A DNA stretch of 48,928 nucleotides from Bryobacteraceae bacterium (GCA_026129905.1 JAHCHE010000048.1:1-48928), one strand, 5' to 3'; positions 25,305 to 34,153 are shown, counted from the stretch's first letter. Made by a program: numbers and translations. Notes: a model not told the origin generated them from the sequence alone.

Positions 25305-25594
25305 CGGTTATCTCTATCCTATTTTTCTCTTTCTGAACTCGTCCACGGCGACGGCGAGGATGATGACGGCGCCGATGATCACTTGCTGGAGATCCGGGCT
25401 GATGCCCAGCAGGTCGCTGCCGTTGGAGAGCAGACCCATGATGAAGCCGCCGATCAGCGTGCCGATGACGCTGCCTTCGCCGCCGCGGAGGCTGCCGCCG
25501 CCAATCACCACCGCGGCGATGGCGAGCAGTTCGTACGTCATGCCCGCCGTCGGCTGGCCGGTCATCAGGCGAGAGGCCTCGATCATCCCGGCCA
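25305..25594 (-). pseudogene. Partial duplicate of the sugar ABC permease C-terminus
   Basis: About 290 bases duplicate 27487-27776, at roughly 90% identity with constant spacing (offset 2182). The duplicate covers the last 93 codons of the permease: MAGMIEASRLMTGQPTAGMT, then the GGGSLRGGEGSVIGTLIGGF block and the shared end EFRKRKIG. Homology breaks abruptly inside the permease coding region near 25594. It has no start, and the conserved region for membrane insertion and ATPase contact is incomplete, so it is a relic. Confidence 0.85.
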
Positions 25595-25692
25595 CAGTCC
25601 TGGGGCCTCATCGAGCAATGCCTGACCCAGCCAGGCATCGGTATTGTCCTCTGCGGTCGGCTTTGCCCTTCAGGTCGCCGATCGCCCAGTGG

Positions 25693-25832
25693 ATGCCGTC
25701 GAAGGCCGCAGGCGAGCAGTTTCGCCAAGAGTCAGCGGTCACGTTTGCCCTTTAACAGTTGAGAGTCAGGCGCGTTCCAGAGCCGCTGCGACTGTTCCGG
25801 CCGTAGGGCGGCAATCGGCCAGTCTGGCGGCG
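25693..25832 (+). repeat. 140-bp repeat family, copy 2
   Basis: This is a direct copy of 24762-24900. Together with the partial copy at 23388-23420 it brackets the integrase fragment, cassettes, hicBA remnant and permease relic. The 98 bases before it (25595-25692) hold nothing recognisable. Confidence 0.8.
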
Positions 25833-25862
25833 CCCGGCAGCCCGGCGGATGCTGCGCGAGCG

Positions 25863-27278
25863 CTACGGAGTGAGCTTCCGCGAAGGATGAACGGAGGAGC
25901 GCTGGTCCCCCTCAAGCGGTTGTTCTCCGAGGCGAGTCGCTGAACGATGCGGACCAAGGGAATCGCGAATTTGCCCCGGCTCGATTTCCGGAGCAACGAT
26001 CGCCGACGCCAGCCGGCGCTGTTCCGGAGTAACATCCAACTCCCAGCAGATATCGCACAGCATCCGCTTTGGGCAGTACTCCTTCCAGCAACGGATGGAT
26101 CCCAGTTGAGCCCAGAAGATCCGGGAGACATGCTCGGTGGACCTGCCCTTCAGGAGCATCAGATCGCCGGAGCGCAGTTCGGCGCGAAGGAAGTCAGCAG
26201 CTTCTCTCAACCGGGCGAATGCATGAACGTTGCCGGCTTGCATGCCCGCCTGAATGGCCTGGCGCTTGCCGAACTCGGCGTTTCTGCCGATGAACACTGC
26301 GACCTCCGCGGCGCGAGCGCTCCTTCCGGCAAGGCGCCTCAGGCGCTGCCGGCGGTTCATCCCGGTATCGGACACATCGGTGACGACAGCGATCCGGCGC
26401 GTAGCTGAGGCGCTCTCGAGAACACAGAAAGCCTCTTCCACGGAATCGATGGAGGCGCTGAAATCGTCCCGGAGAACGATGGCTCCGTTGGGCAGCCGAA
26501 CCGGCAGCAACCTGCCTGGGAAGGGTTCGACATCTGCGAGGGCAGCAGCCGCGCGATGCGGGTGCACTCCCAGGGAATCAGCGGCCGCGAGCGCGGCCAG
26601 GGCGGAATTCAGCCAATGAAGTCCAACGAACTGCGTCTTGACCGGTTGTACTGCCGCGGGCGTCTTGAACGCAAAGCTGAGTCGACCGGGCCAAGCGCCA
26701 CAAACCTGCGCCGCCGAGTAGTCGGCTTCCGGCGCCTGGCCGAAATAGCGGATTCGGCCGTTAAACCCTTCGCCCATCCGCGCCACGCGCTGGTCGTCGC
26801 GGCAGAGGATGGCCAACCCGCCCCGGGGCAGACTGCGTAACAGCACGCTTTTCTCGGCCGCGTATTGTTCCAGGTCAACGAAGGTATTCGTGTGGGCGCG
26901 TTTCACATTAAGCACGATGGCGACATCCGGCCGCACCAATCGCGCCACTCGGCCCATCGTGTTGGGCTCCCCGACGCCAACTTCCAGCACGGCGAACCGG
27001 TGCCAGGGCCGAACCTTGAGGATGTTCAGCGGAACGCCTTCTTTGGGGCCGTTCTGGTTGCGGTACGTGCGATAAGTTGGACCCACGCTGGAGAGTATGC
27101 CCGCCAGGCATTCCTTAGCGGTGGTCTTTCCCAGGCTGCCCGTGATCGCGATGAACGTCGTACGGAACAGCAGCCTCCGCCAGAGGAATGCGACGAAATA
27201 AATGGCCGGCTTCACGCGGCGGACGATGGCGCCTAGCGCCACCTGCCGCAGCCAATAGATGTGGCGTCCCGTGGTCAT
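25863..27278 (-). CDS. Mur-ligase-family protein (MurF-like) with C-terminal cysteine motif
   Basis: The 471-residue protein has an N-terminal hydrophobic/basic stretch, then a Mur ligase ATPase: P-loop TGSLGKTTAKECL, the motif LEVGVGEPNTMGRVARLVRP, VLNVKRAHTNTF and the third-domain Asp/Ser block RDDFSASIDSVEEAF. It resembles MurF, which adds D-Ala-D-Ala, but lacks a full N-terminal substrate domain. A tail of 75 residues after the ligase core carries C397-x4-C402-x5-C408-x2-C411, a possible zinc or iron-sulphur site not found in MurF. ATG 27278 was chosen because homology begins there. I infer a ligase for another envelope polymer or peptide. Confidence 0.82.
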   Translation of the reverse strand: MTTGRHIYWLRQVALGAIVRRVKPAIYFVAFLWRRLLFRTTFIAITGSLGKTTAKECLAGILSSVGPTYRTYRNQNGPKEGVPLNILKVRPWHRFAVLEVGVGEPNTMGRVARLVRPDVAIVLNVKRAHTNTFVDLEQYAAEKSVLLRSLPRGGLAILCRDDQRVARMGEGFNGRIRYFGQAPEADYSAAQVCGAWPGRLSFAFKTPAAVQPVKTQFVGLHWLNSALAALAAADSLGVHPHRAAAALADVEPFPGRLLPVRLPNGAIVLRDDFSASIDSVEEAFCVLESASATRRIAVVTDVSDTGMNRRQRLRRLAGRSARAAEVAVFIGRNAEFGKRQAIQAGMQAGNVHAFARLREAADFLRAELRSGDLMLLKGRSTEHVSRIFWAQLGSIRCWKEYCPKRMLCDICWELDVTPEQRRLASAIVAPEIEPGQIRDSLGPHRSATRLGEQPLEGDQRSSVHPSRKLTP

Positions 27279-27347
27279 GCTCCGCTTTCCTCGGATGCCT
27301 AACACCCGCTTCCGCGGCCCATTATAGTCATGTACGGCGCGAAGTGC

Positions 27348-27420
27348 CGAAGGCAACCTGCGGGCGGACCGGCGATCGGCCCGGCGGCGGTTGGGAACCG
27401 CCGCGCAGGATGAGATCCCG
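27348..27420 (-). repeat. Palindromic interspersed repeat, copy B
   Basis: This is the inverted copy of 520-591. The GGCGGTT/AACCGCC dyad is retained. The second dyad is weakened by several substitutions. It lies in the gap between the Mur-ligase-like gene and the permease; the rest of that 217-base gap shows nothing. Confidence 0.75.
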
Positions 27421-27495
27421 CCCCACGCGCCGTGGCTGAACTGGAATGGTTATTTCCTGACTGACGCTAATTCCGGGGCGTTTCTCCGGTTATCT

Positions 27496-28416
27496 CTATC
27501 CTATTTTTCTCTTTCGGAACTCGTCCACGGCGACGGCGAGAATGATCACGGCGCCGATGATCGCCTGCTGGAGATACGGGCTGATGCCCAGCAGGTCGCT
27601 GCCGTTGGAGAGCAGACCCATGATGAAGCCGCCGATCAGCGTGCCGATGACGCTGCCTTCGCCGCCGCGGAGGCTCCCTCCGCCGATGACCACCGCCGCG
27701 ATCGCCAGCAGTTCGTACGTCATGCCCGCCGTCGGCTGGCCCGTCATCAGCCGGGAGGCTTCGATCATCCCGGCCAGCCCGGTCAGCAGGCCGCCGATGG
27801 TGTAAACCGCCGTCATGTGGAAGACAATCGGCACGCCGGCGTAGAGAGCGGCGTCGGGGTTCGAGCCGATGGCGAAGGCGTACCGCCCCAGCCGGGTGTG
27901 CTCCAGGATCACGTGGACCACCAGGGCCGCGCCCAACACCAGCAGAAGGGCGAACGGCACGTGGAACAGCTCGCCGTCGCCAAGAAACGAGAAGCCGCGC
28001 GGGACGTCGTGCACGGGCAGGCCGTTCGAGATAATCAGCGCCAGCCCCCTGACGATGCCCATCGTTCCAAGCGTGACGATGAACGGCGCGATCCGGAGCC
28101 GGGTGATAAGAAACCCGTTGACGAAGCCCCAGAACGCGCCCGCGGCGAGCCCGACGGCGATGCCGGTCAGGATCGAGTAGCCGTTCGCCATCGCCATCGT
28201 GCCGAGCAGACCGGCCATGGCCAGGATCGAGCCGACCGAAAGGTCGATGCCGCCGGCGACAATCACCAGCGTCATTCCCAGGGCCATGATGTTGATGACG
28301 GCGGTCTGGCGGACCACGCTCGAAAGATTGACTACGGTGAGGAAGTGAGGCGAGGCGATGGAGAGGCCGACAAACAGCGCGATCAGGGTGAGAAACGGGA
28401 GCAGGCGCTGAATCAT
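27496..28416 (-). CDS. Sugar ABC transporter permease (RbsC type)
   Basis: The 306-residue permease has eight to ten membrane segments and the family blocks VVAGGIDLSVGSILAMAG and RYAFAIGSNPDAALYAGVPI, plus GGGSLRGGEGSVIGTLIG. It takes ribose, xylose, galactose or related sugars, or autoinducer-2. The start codon overlaps the ATPase stop (ATGA at 28413-28416). No substrate-binding protein is encoded nearby, which is unusual. Its last 93 codons were duplicated at 25305-25594. Confidence 0.93.
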   Translation of the reverse strand: MIQRLLPFLTLIALFVGLSIASPHFLTVVNLSSVVRQTAVINIMALGMTLVIVAGGIDLSVGSILAMAGLLGTMAMANGYSILTGIAVGLAAGAFWGFVNGFLITRLRIAPFIVTLGTMGIVRGLALIISNGLPVHDVPRGFSFLGDGELFHVPFALLLVLGAALVVHVILEHTRLGRYAFAIGSNPDAALYAGVPIVFHMTAVYTIGGLLTGLAGMIEASRLMTGQPTAGMTYELLAIAAVVIGGGSLRGGEGSVIGTLIGGFIMGLLSNGSDLLGISPYLQQAIIGAVIILAVAVDEFRKRKIG

Positions 28417-29921
28417 GGCGCGGACTCGCCCACCATCGCGTGACGCAACAGATCTTCCTGGTTCGCGCCCCGGGGCAGTTCGCCGCTGATGCGGCCCTGG
28501 CGCATGACGACGAGCCGGTCGGCCACCTGGAGCAACTCCGGGATTTCCGAACTCACCATCAGGATGCCCGCGCCGTCGGCGGCCAGCCCGTCCATCAGTT
28601 CGAAGACCTCGCGCTTGGCGCCGACGTCAATGCCTCGCGTGGGCTCGTCGAACAGGAGGACGCGGGCGCCGCGGAAGAGCCACTTTGCAATCACCACTTT
28701 CTGCTGGGTGCCTCCGCTCAGGCGCGCCGCGATCTGGCGCGGCGACTCGGCCCGAATGCGCAGCCGTTCGGCATATTGCGCGAAGGCTCTTCTCTCGGCG
28801 GACCGCTGGAGAATTCCGTTGGGACTGACGGCGGGCAGGTTCGCCATGGTCAGGTTCTGCGCCACCGGCAGCAGGGTCGCGAGCCCGTGTTTCTGCCGGT
28901 CTTCCGGAATCAGCGCAAGCCCGGCCTTCACGGCGTCGCGAGGGGAGCGGATCCGGGCCTGGCGGCCCCGAATCCGGATCTCGCCCGAATGGATGGGATC
29001 GAGTCCGAACAGCGCGCGGCAGAGTTCCGTCCGGCCCGCGCCGACGAGGCCGGCGAGCCCGACGATCTCGCCCGCGCGAACGTGAAAGCCGATATCGCGC
29101 AGCAGGACGCCGGCGTTCAATCCCTCCACGCGGAGCAGCTCTTCGCCGGGAGGGTATGGCGTCCGGCTGTAGATGGCCGTGACCTCGCGCCCCACCATGT
29201 GGCGGATGATCTCGTCGTTGGAGATGGCCGCCAGGTCGCCGGAATGCACGGTGGCGCCGTCGCGGAGAATCGTCACCTGGTCGCCCACGGCGCGCAACTC
29301 CTCCATGCGGTGGGTGATATAGACGGTTCCCACGCCGCGGTCGCGCAGCGCCCGCACGATGCGGAACACTTCCCGGGTCTCGGCCTCGGAGAGCGACGAC
29401 GTGGGCTCGTCGAAAACGAGGAGACTGGAGCCGCGCTGAATGGCGCGGCAGATCTCGACGAGCTGCTTGCCCGCCGGGCTGAGGCGCTCGACGCGCCAGG
29501 ACGCCTGGAGCGGAAACCGGTGCTCCTCGATCAGCGACTCGGCCATTTCGAGCATCCGGCGGCGCCGGACGAACCCCATTGCGGCGGCGGGCGCCCGCCC
29601 GAGAAAGATGTTCTCCGCCACCGTCAGGTGCGGCGCCAGCAGGGACTCCTGGTGCACCATCGCGATGCCGGCCGCCGCGGCTTCCGAGGGCCGGCGGAAA
29701 CGGACCGGCCGGCCCTGCCAGATCACTTCGCCTCCGTCGGGCTGGATCATGCCGGCGACAATCTTCATCAGCGTGGATTTACCCGCGCCGTTTTCTCCGA
29801 GCAGAAGATGGACCTTGCCGGCCTCGACGGCCAGGTTGCCGTCGCGCAGCGCGACGACGCCGCCAAATCTCTTTTCGATGCGACGAAGGGCGAGGAGCAC
29901 CGGACGGACCAGTTTACACAA
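28413..29921 (-). CDS. Sugar ABC transporter ATP-binding protein (RbsA/MglA type)
   Basis: The 502-residue protein contains two ABC domains. The first has Walker A GENGAGKST, signature LSPAGKQLVEICRA and Walker B LLVFDEPTSSLSEAET. The second has a degenerate P-loop (GLVGAGRTE), signature LSGGTQQKVVIAKWL and Walker B VLLFDEPTRGID. This asymmetry is normal for the carbohydrate uptake (CUT2) family. It energises the adjacent permease. The gene starts 21 bases after the dnaB stop on the same strand. Confidence 0.93.
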   Translation of the reverse strand: MCKLVRPVLLALRRIEKRFGGVVALRDGNLAVEAGKVHLLLGENGAGKSTLMKIVAGMIQPDGGEVIWQGRPVRFRRPSEAAAAGIAMVHQESLLAPHLTVAENIFLGRAPAAAMGFVRRRRMLEMAESLIEEHRFPLQASWRVERLSPAGKQLVEICRAIQRGSSLLVFDEPTSSLSEAETREVFRIVRALRDRGVGTVYITHRMEELRAVGDQVTILRDGATVHSGDLAAISNDEIIRHMVGREVTAIYSRTPYPPGEELLRVEGLNAGVLLRDIGFHVRAGEIVGLAGLVGAGRTELCRALFGLDPIHSGEIRIRGRQARIRSPRDAVKAGLALIPEDRQKHGLATLLPVAQNLTMANLPAVSPNGILQRSAERRAFAQYAERLRIRAESPRQIAARLSGGTQQKVVIAKWLFRGARVLLFDEPTRGIDVGAKREVFELMDGLAADGAGILMVSSEIPELLQVADRLVVMRQGRISGELPRGANQEDLLRHAMVGESAP

Positions 29922-29942
29922 TGCCGGCCGGCCGCAGCGGGA

Positions 29943-31325
29943 TCAGATCGCGGGATCCTCGACGGACTCTTGGCCCAGATCGGCGGCCATGTTCTCGAAC
30001 TTGGTGAACTCTTTCAGGAACACCAGCTTCACCTTTCCGATGGGGCCGTTGCGCTGCTTGGCGACGATGAGGTCGGCCAGCCCGCGCAGGTCTTCGCGGT
30101 CCGGCTTGTAGTACTCCTCGCGGTAGATGAAGCCGACCAGGTCGGCGTCCTGCTCGATGGAGCCCGATTCGCGCAGGTCGCTGAGCTGCGGAACGTGATC
30201 GCCGGGGCGCGTCTCCGGCGCGCGGCTCAACTGCGACAGCACCAACATCGGCACGCTCAACTCCTTGGCCAGCATCTTGAGCCCGCGCGAGAGATGACTC
30301 ACTTCCTGAACGCGATTCTCGAAGCGGCCCCGGCCGCTCATGAGCTGAAGGTAGTCGATCACCACCAGCCCGAGGCCATGCTCGGCCTTCAGCCGGCGCA
30401 GCTTGGCATGGATGTCCATCAGGTTGATGCCGGCCGTGTCGTCGATGAACAGCGGCGCTTCCACCAGGTCGGCGGCGGCCATTTGCAGACGGCGGCGCTC
30501 ATCTTTATTCAGAAAGCCGGCGCGGAATTTCTGCTGGTCGACGCGGGCGGCCGCGCAGATCATCCTGGTAAGCAGGGCCTCCTTGGACATTTCGAGCGAA
30601 AAGACCGCAACGGTCTTGCGGAGGCTGGGGTGGGTAGCAATGTGCTGCGCCATGTTGAGGGCCAGCGCGGTCTTTCCCATTGACGGCCGGGCCGCGAGAA
30701 TGATCAGCTCTCCTTCGTGCAGGCCACTGGTCATTTCGTCGAACTTCACAAAGCCGGTGCTGACGCCTTTCAAGCGCCGGCTGGGGTCGAGAAAGGCGTT
30801 GAGTCCTCCCTGGAACTCCTCGATGATCTGGCGGGGGTTGGAGAGCGCGGAGCGGTCGCGGTCGTCGCCGAGCTTCAGCAGGGATTCCTCGGCGGTGGCG
30901 AGGATCTCGTCGGCATCCTCCATGCCCAGGATGCAGCGATCGATCAAGCTCTGCGCCGAGGCGATCATCTGCCGTAGGGTCGCCTTGTCCTTGACGATCC
31001 GGACATAGCCTTCCAGGTTGAACAACGGCGGCATGCCCTCGTCGAGAGAAACGATGTAGCCGATGCCGTCCACGGATTCGAGCTGGCCGTTCTTCTTCAG
31101 CTCTTCGATCAGGGCGAGGCGCTCGATCTTCCTTCCGCGCTCGTTGAGGTCGCGCATGCGCGCGAAAATGCGGCGATGCTTTTCGAGGCTGAAGTCCTCG
31201 ACGTCGATGGTAGCGGCGGCTTGCAGGAAAGCCGACTCGTCGGTAAGGATTGCGCCAAGAATCAGGCGCTCCGCCTCGACATTCGCGGGCAGGCCCCGCT
31301 CCAGCGCGATATCCCCGGTTGCCAT
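29943..31325 (-). CDS. dnaB: Replicative DNA helicase
   Basis: The 460-residue hexameric helicase has an N-terminal DnaB domain that binds primase (NVEAERLILGAILTDESAFL) and a RecA-like motor: Walker A ARPSMGKTALALNMA, H2 region TVAVFSLEMSKEAL, Walker B GLGLVVIDYLQLMSG, and SQLSRAPETRP with SDLRESGSIEQDAD. There is no intein. Length is normal. It is preceded on the same strand by a hairpin and an intrinsic terminator (31365-31504), so its leader may be attenuated. Confidence 0.96.
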   Translation of the reverse strand: MATGDIALERGLPANVEAERLILGAILTDESAFLQAAATIDVEDFSLEKHRRIFARMRDLNERGRKIERLALIEELKKNGQLESVDGIGYIVSLDEGMPPLFNLEGYVRIVKDKATLRQMIASAQSLIDRCILGMEDADEILATAEESLLKLGDDRDRSALSNPRQIIEEFQGGLNAFLDPSRRLKGVSTGFVKFDEMTSGLHEGELIILAARPSMGKTALALNMAQHIATHPSLRKTVAVFSLEMSKEALLTRMICAAARVDQQKFRAGFLNKDERRRLQMAAADLVEAPLFIDDTAGINLMDIHAKLRRLKAEHGLGLVVIDYLQLMSGRGRFENRVQEVSHLSRGLKMLAKELSVPMLVLSQLSRAPETRPGDHVPQLSDLRESGSIEQDADLVGFIYREEYYKPDREDLRGLADLIVAKQRNGPIGKVKLVFLKEFTKFENMAADLGQESVEDPAI

Positions 31326-31364
31326 TGTTTGCCTACAATACCTGGAGGCGAAGGGCGTTACAAG

Positions 31365-31400
31365 AAAAAAAACAGCCTAGCGAACCGAGCGGGTTAGGCT
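31365..31400 (-). terminator. Intrinsic terminator 40 bases before dnaB
   Basis: Read on the minus strand: AGCCTAACC, a short loop, GGTTCGCTAGGCT, then G and eight T (A-run at 31365-31372 on the plus strand). The stem has a three-base bulge. It stands between the dyad element and the dnaB start rather than after a gene. Confidence 0.65.
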
Positions 31401-31515
31401 CTGAAATTTCGCCGCCTCCGTAGAGCCGCCGCTCTGTGGACGTTTTGCCCTGGAAACTCCAGCGGCTCCGCGTCACAGTCCAGGTTTTCCACAAAACGTC
31501 CACAAAACATTTCAC
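31365..31515 (-). ncRNA. Candidate structured RNA or dnaB leader ending in an intrinsic terminator
   Basis: On the minus strand, a 13-bp perfect stem (TGTGGACGTTTTG at 31492-31504 read in reverse complement, with its mate at 31435-31447) is extended inward by further pairing (TGGAAA with TTTCCA). A second hairpin at 31374-31400 and eight T follow. This is the layout of a small RNA of about 150 bases, or of a transcribed leader with termination before dnaB (start at 31325). No minus-strand gene lies upstream for the terminator to serve. CATAAT at about 31527-31522 (minus) could be a -10 box. Confidence 0.45.
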
Positions 31516-31625
31516 TACTATTATGTATCAGGATCGCGGAGGAACAGAAGCGAAAACCGCCGCCATGGGAGGTTCGCCGAGGCGCCTCCCGCGGGGACTG
31601 TCAATCGCTATCCGATAATCCAGGT

Positions 31626-32543
31626 ATGGATTCCCAGCCGGGCAGGTCCCCGATGCCGGGCAAGCCTTCCGCCGACCCTCGGGTAAACGTGTACATCGAC
31701 GGGTACAACTTCTACGTGCCCCTGAGCGGCATGGACCGGAGCCGGTATGAATTGTCCTGGTGCGATTTCCTTTCGTTGGCGCGCGTTCTTACCAAACGGC
31801 TCGCCGCGGAACATCCGACCGAGTTCGGGACCTGCGCGCTCGGCGCGGTCAAATACTTCACCGCCACGATCCCGGAAAACATGCCGAAAGACCGGAGCGG
31901 CATCGAGCGCAAGTACTCCTGGCTGGATGCGCTCCACTATCATACGGCTGGAAAAGTGGAGGTGATCCACGGTACGTTCCGCGCCCGCAGACATCGCTTC
32001 TATATCGAACGCGACGAGTTGGAGAACCTGGCGCGTTGCGGGATCGCAGTGGATTGGAAGCTTGTGAATCCGGCCAGCGCGACGTTTCACCCCACGCTGA
32101 GGATTCACGAAGAGAAGCAGACGGATGTGATGTTGGCGTGTTCGCTCGTCACCGATGCCGCGTTGGGCCGTTCGGGATCTCCGGCGCCCCTATCCGTTCA
32201 GGCGGCTCCGCATCATCGGTCGAACACGCGCCCGCACCCGGCGCCATGTCACGCCGCGATCGTCATCAGCGCCGACATCGACTTCTTGCCGGCCGCGGAG
32301 ATGACGATTTCCGTCTTCAGTTGCCCTGTGGCCATGGCCTTCACGTTCCCGCATACGGGATACGACTTAGGTGAAATGGCGCACGGTCGCCGCCACCCGC
32401 ACTTATTCACGATCGAGGTCGCCGAGGCCGAACTTCGGCGCTGCATGCTGCCGCCGGAGGTCCCGCTGCCGGACGGCCGGCGAATCCAATTCGAAAAAAT
32501 CAAGCGATCCCACTTCAATCGCGTGAAAGCGACCGGCGGGTAG
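31626..32543 (+). CDS. NYN-domain (PIN-like) putative ribonuclease
   Basis: The 305-residue protein has the NYN fold of the PIN/FEN nuclease class. Acidic positions include the start VNVYIDGYNFYVPLSG (Asp25), HEEKQTDVMLACSLVTDA in the middle and VISADIDFLPA. An insertion of about 35 residues, rich in Pro, His and Ser (GRSGSPAPLSVQAAPHHRSN onwards), separates the second and third acidic blocks, where NYN proteins usually have a short turn. RNA cleavage is expected by family. It is divergent from dnaB across the structured RNA candidate. Confidence 0.82.
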   Translation: MDSQPGRSPMPGKPSADPRVNVYIDGYNFYVPLSGMDRSRYELSWCDFLSLARVLTKRLAAEHPTEFGTCALGAVKYFTATIPENMPKDRSGIERKYSWLDALHYHTAGKVEVIHGTFRARRHRFYIERDELENLARCGIAVDWKLVNPASATFHPTLRIHEEKQTDVMLACSLVTDAALGRSGSPAPLSVQAAPHHRSNTRPHPAPCHAAIVISADIDFLPAAEMTISVFSCPVAMAFTFPHTGYDLGEMAHGRRHPHLFTIEVAEAELRRCMLPPEVPLPDGRRIQFEKIKRSHFNRVKATGG

Positions 32544-32560
32544 ATAGAAGCGGCCAGCTT

Positions 32561-34153
32561 TCAGTGCTCAGCTTTCAGCTTTGGAGGAGGAACTCCGGCG
32601 GATTTCACCAAATCCGCGGCTTTTTCCGCAATCAGCAGGGCGGCAGCGCACGTATTCCCGTCGACGATTTCCGGCATGATGGAGGCGTCGGCCACGCGCA
32701 AGCCTTCCACGCCCCGTACCTTCAAGTCCGCGTCGACTACCGCCAACCGGTCAGAGCCCATTTTGCACGTTCCGGTCGGGTGAAAGCAGGTTTCCACGGA
32801 TGTTCGAATGTAGTCGGCGATTTCGCGATCCGTGGCGATCTCGGCGCCCGGGAGCAGTTCGCGGCGAAGAGGGAATCCGCGCATCGTATTCGTGTGGGCG
32901 ATCTTTCGGGCGATGCGTACGCCTGAAACCAGGGCTCGGACGTCGGATTCCTCGCGGAGATAGCCGGGATCGATGAGCGGCGGGTCCATTGGATCGGCCG
33001 ATTGGAGCCGGACCGCGCCGCGGCTTTGGGGCGTCATCAGGCAGAGTTCCATGTCGACGGCGCCAGGGTAGAGCGAACTCTGAAAATGGGTGACGAACTG
33101 AAGGTCGGGCGAGGGCTTCGAGGCGCAGGATTTCATCAGGGCGCCGGATTCGCAGCAGTTGGAGGCCATCACGCCCTTGCGCGCCGCGGCGTACAGTAAA
33201 GCGTGCGGAATCCAGTGCTTCATGTCGCCCGGCGAGCCGCGTCCGGACTCGAACAGCACCGGCGCGCGAGGGTGATCCTGAAGGTTTTCGCCGACGCCGG
33301 GCAGGTCGACCGCGGTCGCGATCCCGACGGAAGCGAGATGATCGGCGGGTCCAATGCCGGACAGCATCAGGAACTTCGGAGAGTTGATGCTGCCCGCGCA
33401 TAGGATGATTTCCCCGGCCGCGCGCGCCACCTCGCGGCGTCCGTCCCGAACGTATTCGACGCCCGCCGCCCGCGCGCCGTCGAGCACGAGGCGGGAAGCG
33501 TGCGCTCCGGTGATCGCGGCGATCCCCGGCCGCCCTGTTCCGGAGCGCAGGTAGGCAGTGGCGGAACTGACGCGCCGGCCCGCGGACTGGGTCACCCGGA
33601 AATAGCCGGCCGCCTGTCCCCCGGCGCAATCGAGATCTCCGGCGGCGGGAACGCCGATTTCCGCGCACGCTTCCACAAATGCCCGGGAAAACGGCGCGAT
33701 ATAACGCGGGCGCGAGATGTGCACCGGTCCGCTGTCGCCGTGATCGGGCGGCCCGGCCGGCCGATAGTTTTCGAATTTCTTGAAATAGGGCAGCAATTCG
33801 CGAAACGACCAGCCGGGGTTGCCGAGCGCTGCCCAGGCGTCGTAGCAGGCCGGGCTGCCCCGCTGATACATCATGGCGTTGGTGGAGGAGCCTCCGCCGA
33901 GGACCTTCGCTACCGGCATCGAGACTCTCCGGCGCGCCAGCCCCGCCTGCTGGGTGGTGAAGTATCTCCAGGAGAAGGCGGTGATCTGCCGCAGGCTCGG
34001 CAAGGGCGTCGACAGCAGCAACGGCGCGTAGGCGCCGCCGGCCTCCAGAACCAGAACCCGGGCGCCGCCGCGCTCAGCGAGTCTGCCCGCGAGAACGCAC
34101 CCGGCCGTGCCCCCGCCGACGACGATGTAGTCCCATTCTGGCTGTCGCGTCAC
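32561..34153 (-). CDS. GMC-family FAD-dependent oxidoreductase (choline dehydrogenase-like)
   Basis: The 530-residue protein has an FAD-binding N-terminus (YIVVGGGTAGCVLAGRLAE), GMC signature 1 (GGGSSTNAMMYQRG), signature 2 (GSINSPKFLMLSGIGP) and a catalytic C-terminus (HPTGTCKMG and DGNTCAAALLIAEKAADL). It oxidises an alcohol; choline, sugar alcohols and others are possible. Its ATG overlaps the stop of the Gfo/Idh-glycosyltransferase gene (ATGA, 34150-34153), which hints that the substrate may be a sugar or a lipid/glycan intermediate. Confidence 0.9.
   Translation of the reverse strand: MTRQPEWDYIVVGGGTAGCVLAGRLAERGGARVLVLEAGGAYAPLLLSTPLPSLRQITAFSWRYFTTQQAGLARRRVSMPVAKVLGGGSSTNAMMYQRGSPACYDAWAALGNPGWSFRELLPYFKKFENYRPAGPPDHGDSGPVHISRPRYIAPFSRAFVEACAEIGVPAAGDLDCAGGQAAGYFRVTQSAGRRVSSATAYLRSGTGRPGIAAITGAHASRLVLDGARAAGVEYVRDGRREVARAAGEIILCAGSINSPKFLMLSGIGPADHLASVGIATAVDLPGVGENLQDHPRAPVLFESGRGSPGDMKHWIPHALLYAAARKGVMASNCCESGALMKSCASKPSPDLQFVTHFQSSLYPGAVDMELCLMTPQSRGAVRLQSADPMDPPLIDPGYLREESDVRALVSGVRIARKIAHTNTMRGFPLRRELLPGAEIATDREIADYIRTSVETCFHPTGTCKMGSDRLAVVDADLKVRGVEGLRVADASIMPEIVDGNTCAAALLIAEKAADLVKSAGVPPPKLKAEH

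Noticed and set aside
28440-30683. Plus-strand frame of 747 codons opposite the ABC ATPase and dnaB
   Set aside because: It crosses two well-identified minus-strand genes and has shadow-like composition.
31393-31399. GTTAGGC before dnaB as an integron core site
   Set aside because: It belongs to the terminator stem and has no paired RYYYAAC core or attC-like arms.
31485-31493. TTTTCCACA resembling a DnaA box near dnaB, suggesting an origin
   Set aside because: Only one good box; it is part of the long hairpin, and no dnaA, dnaN or AT-rich unwinding region is nearby.
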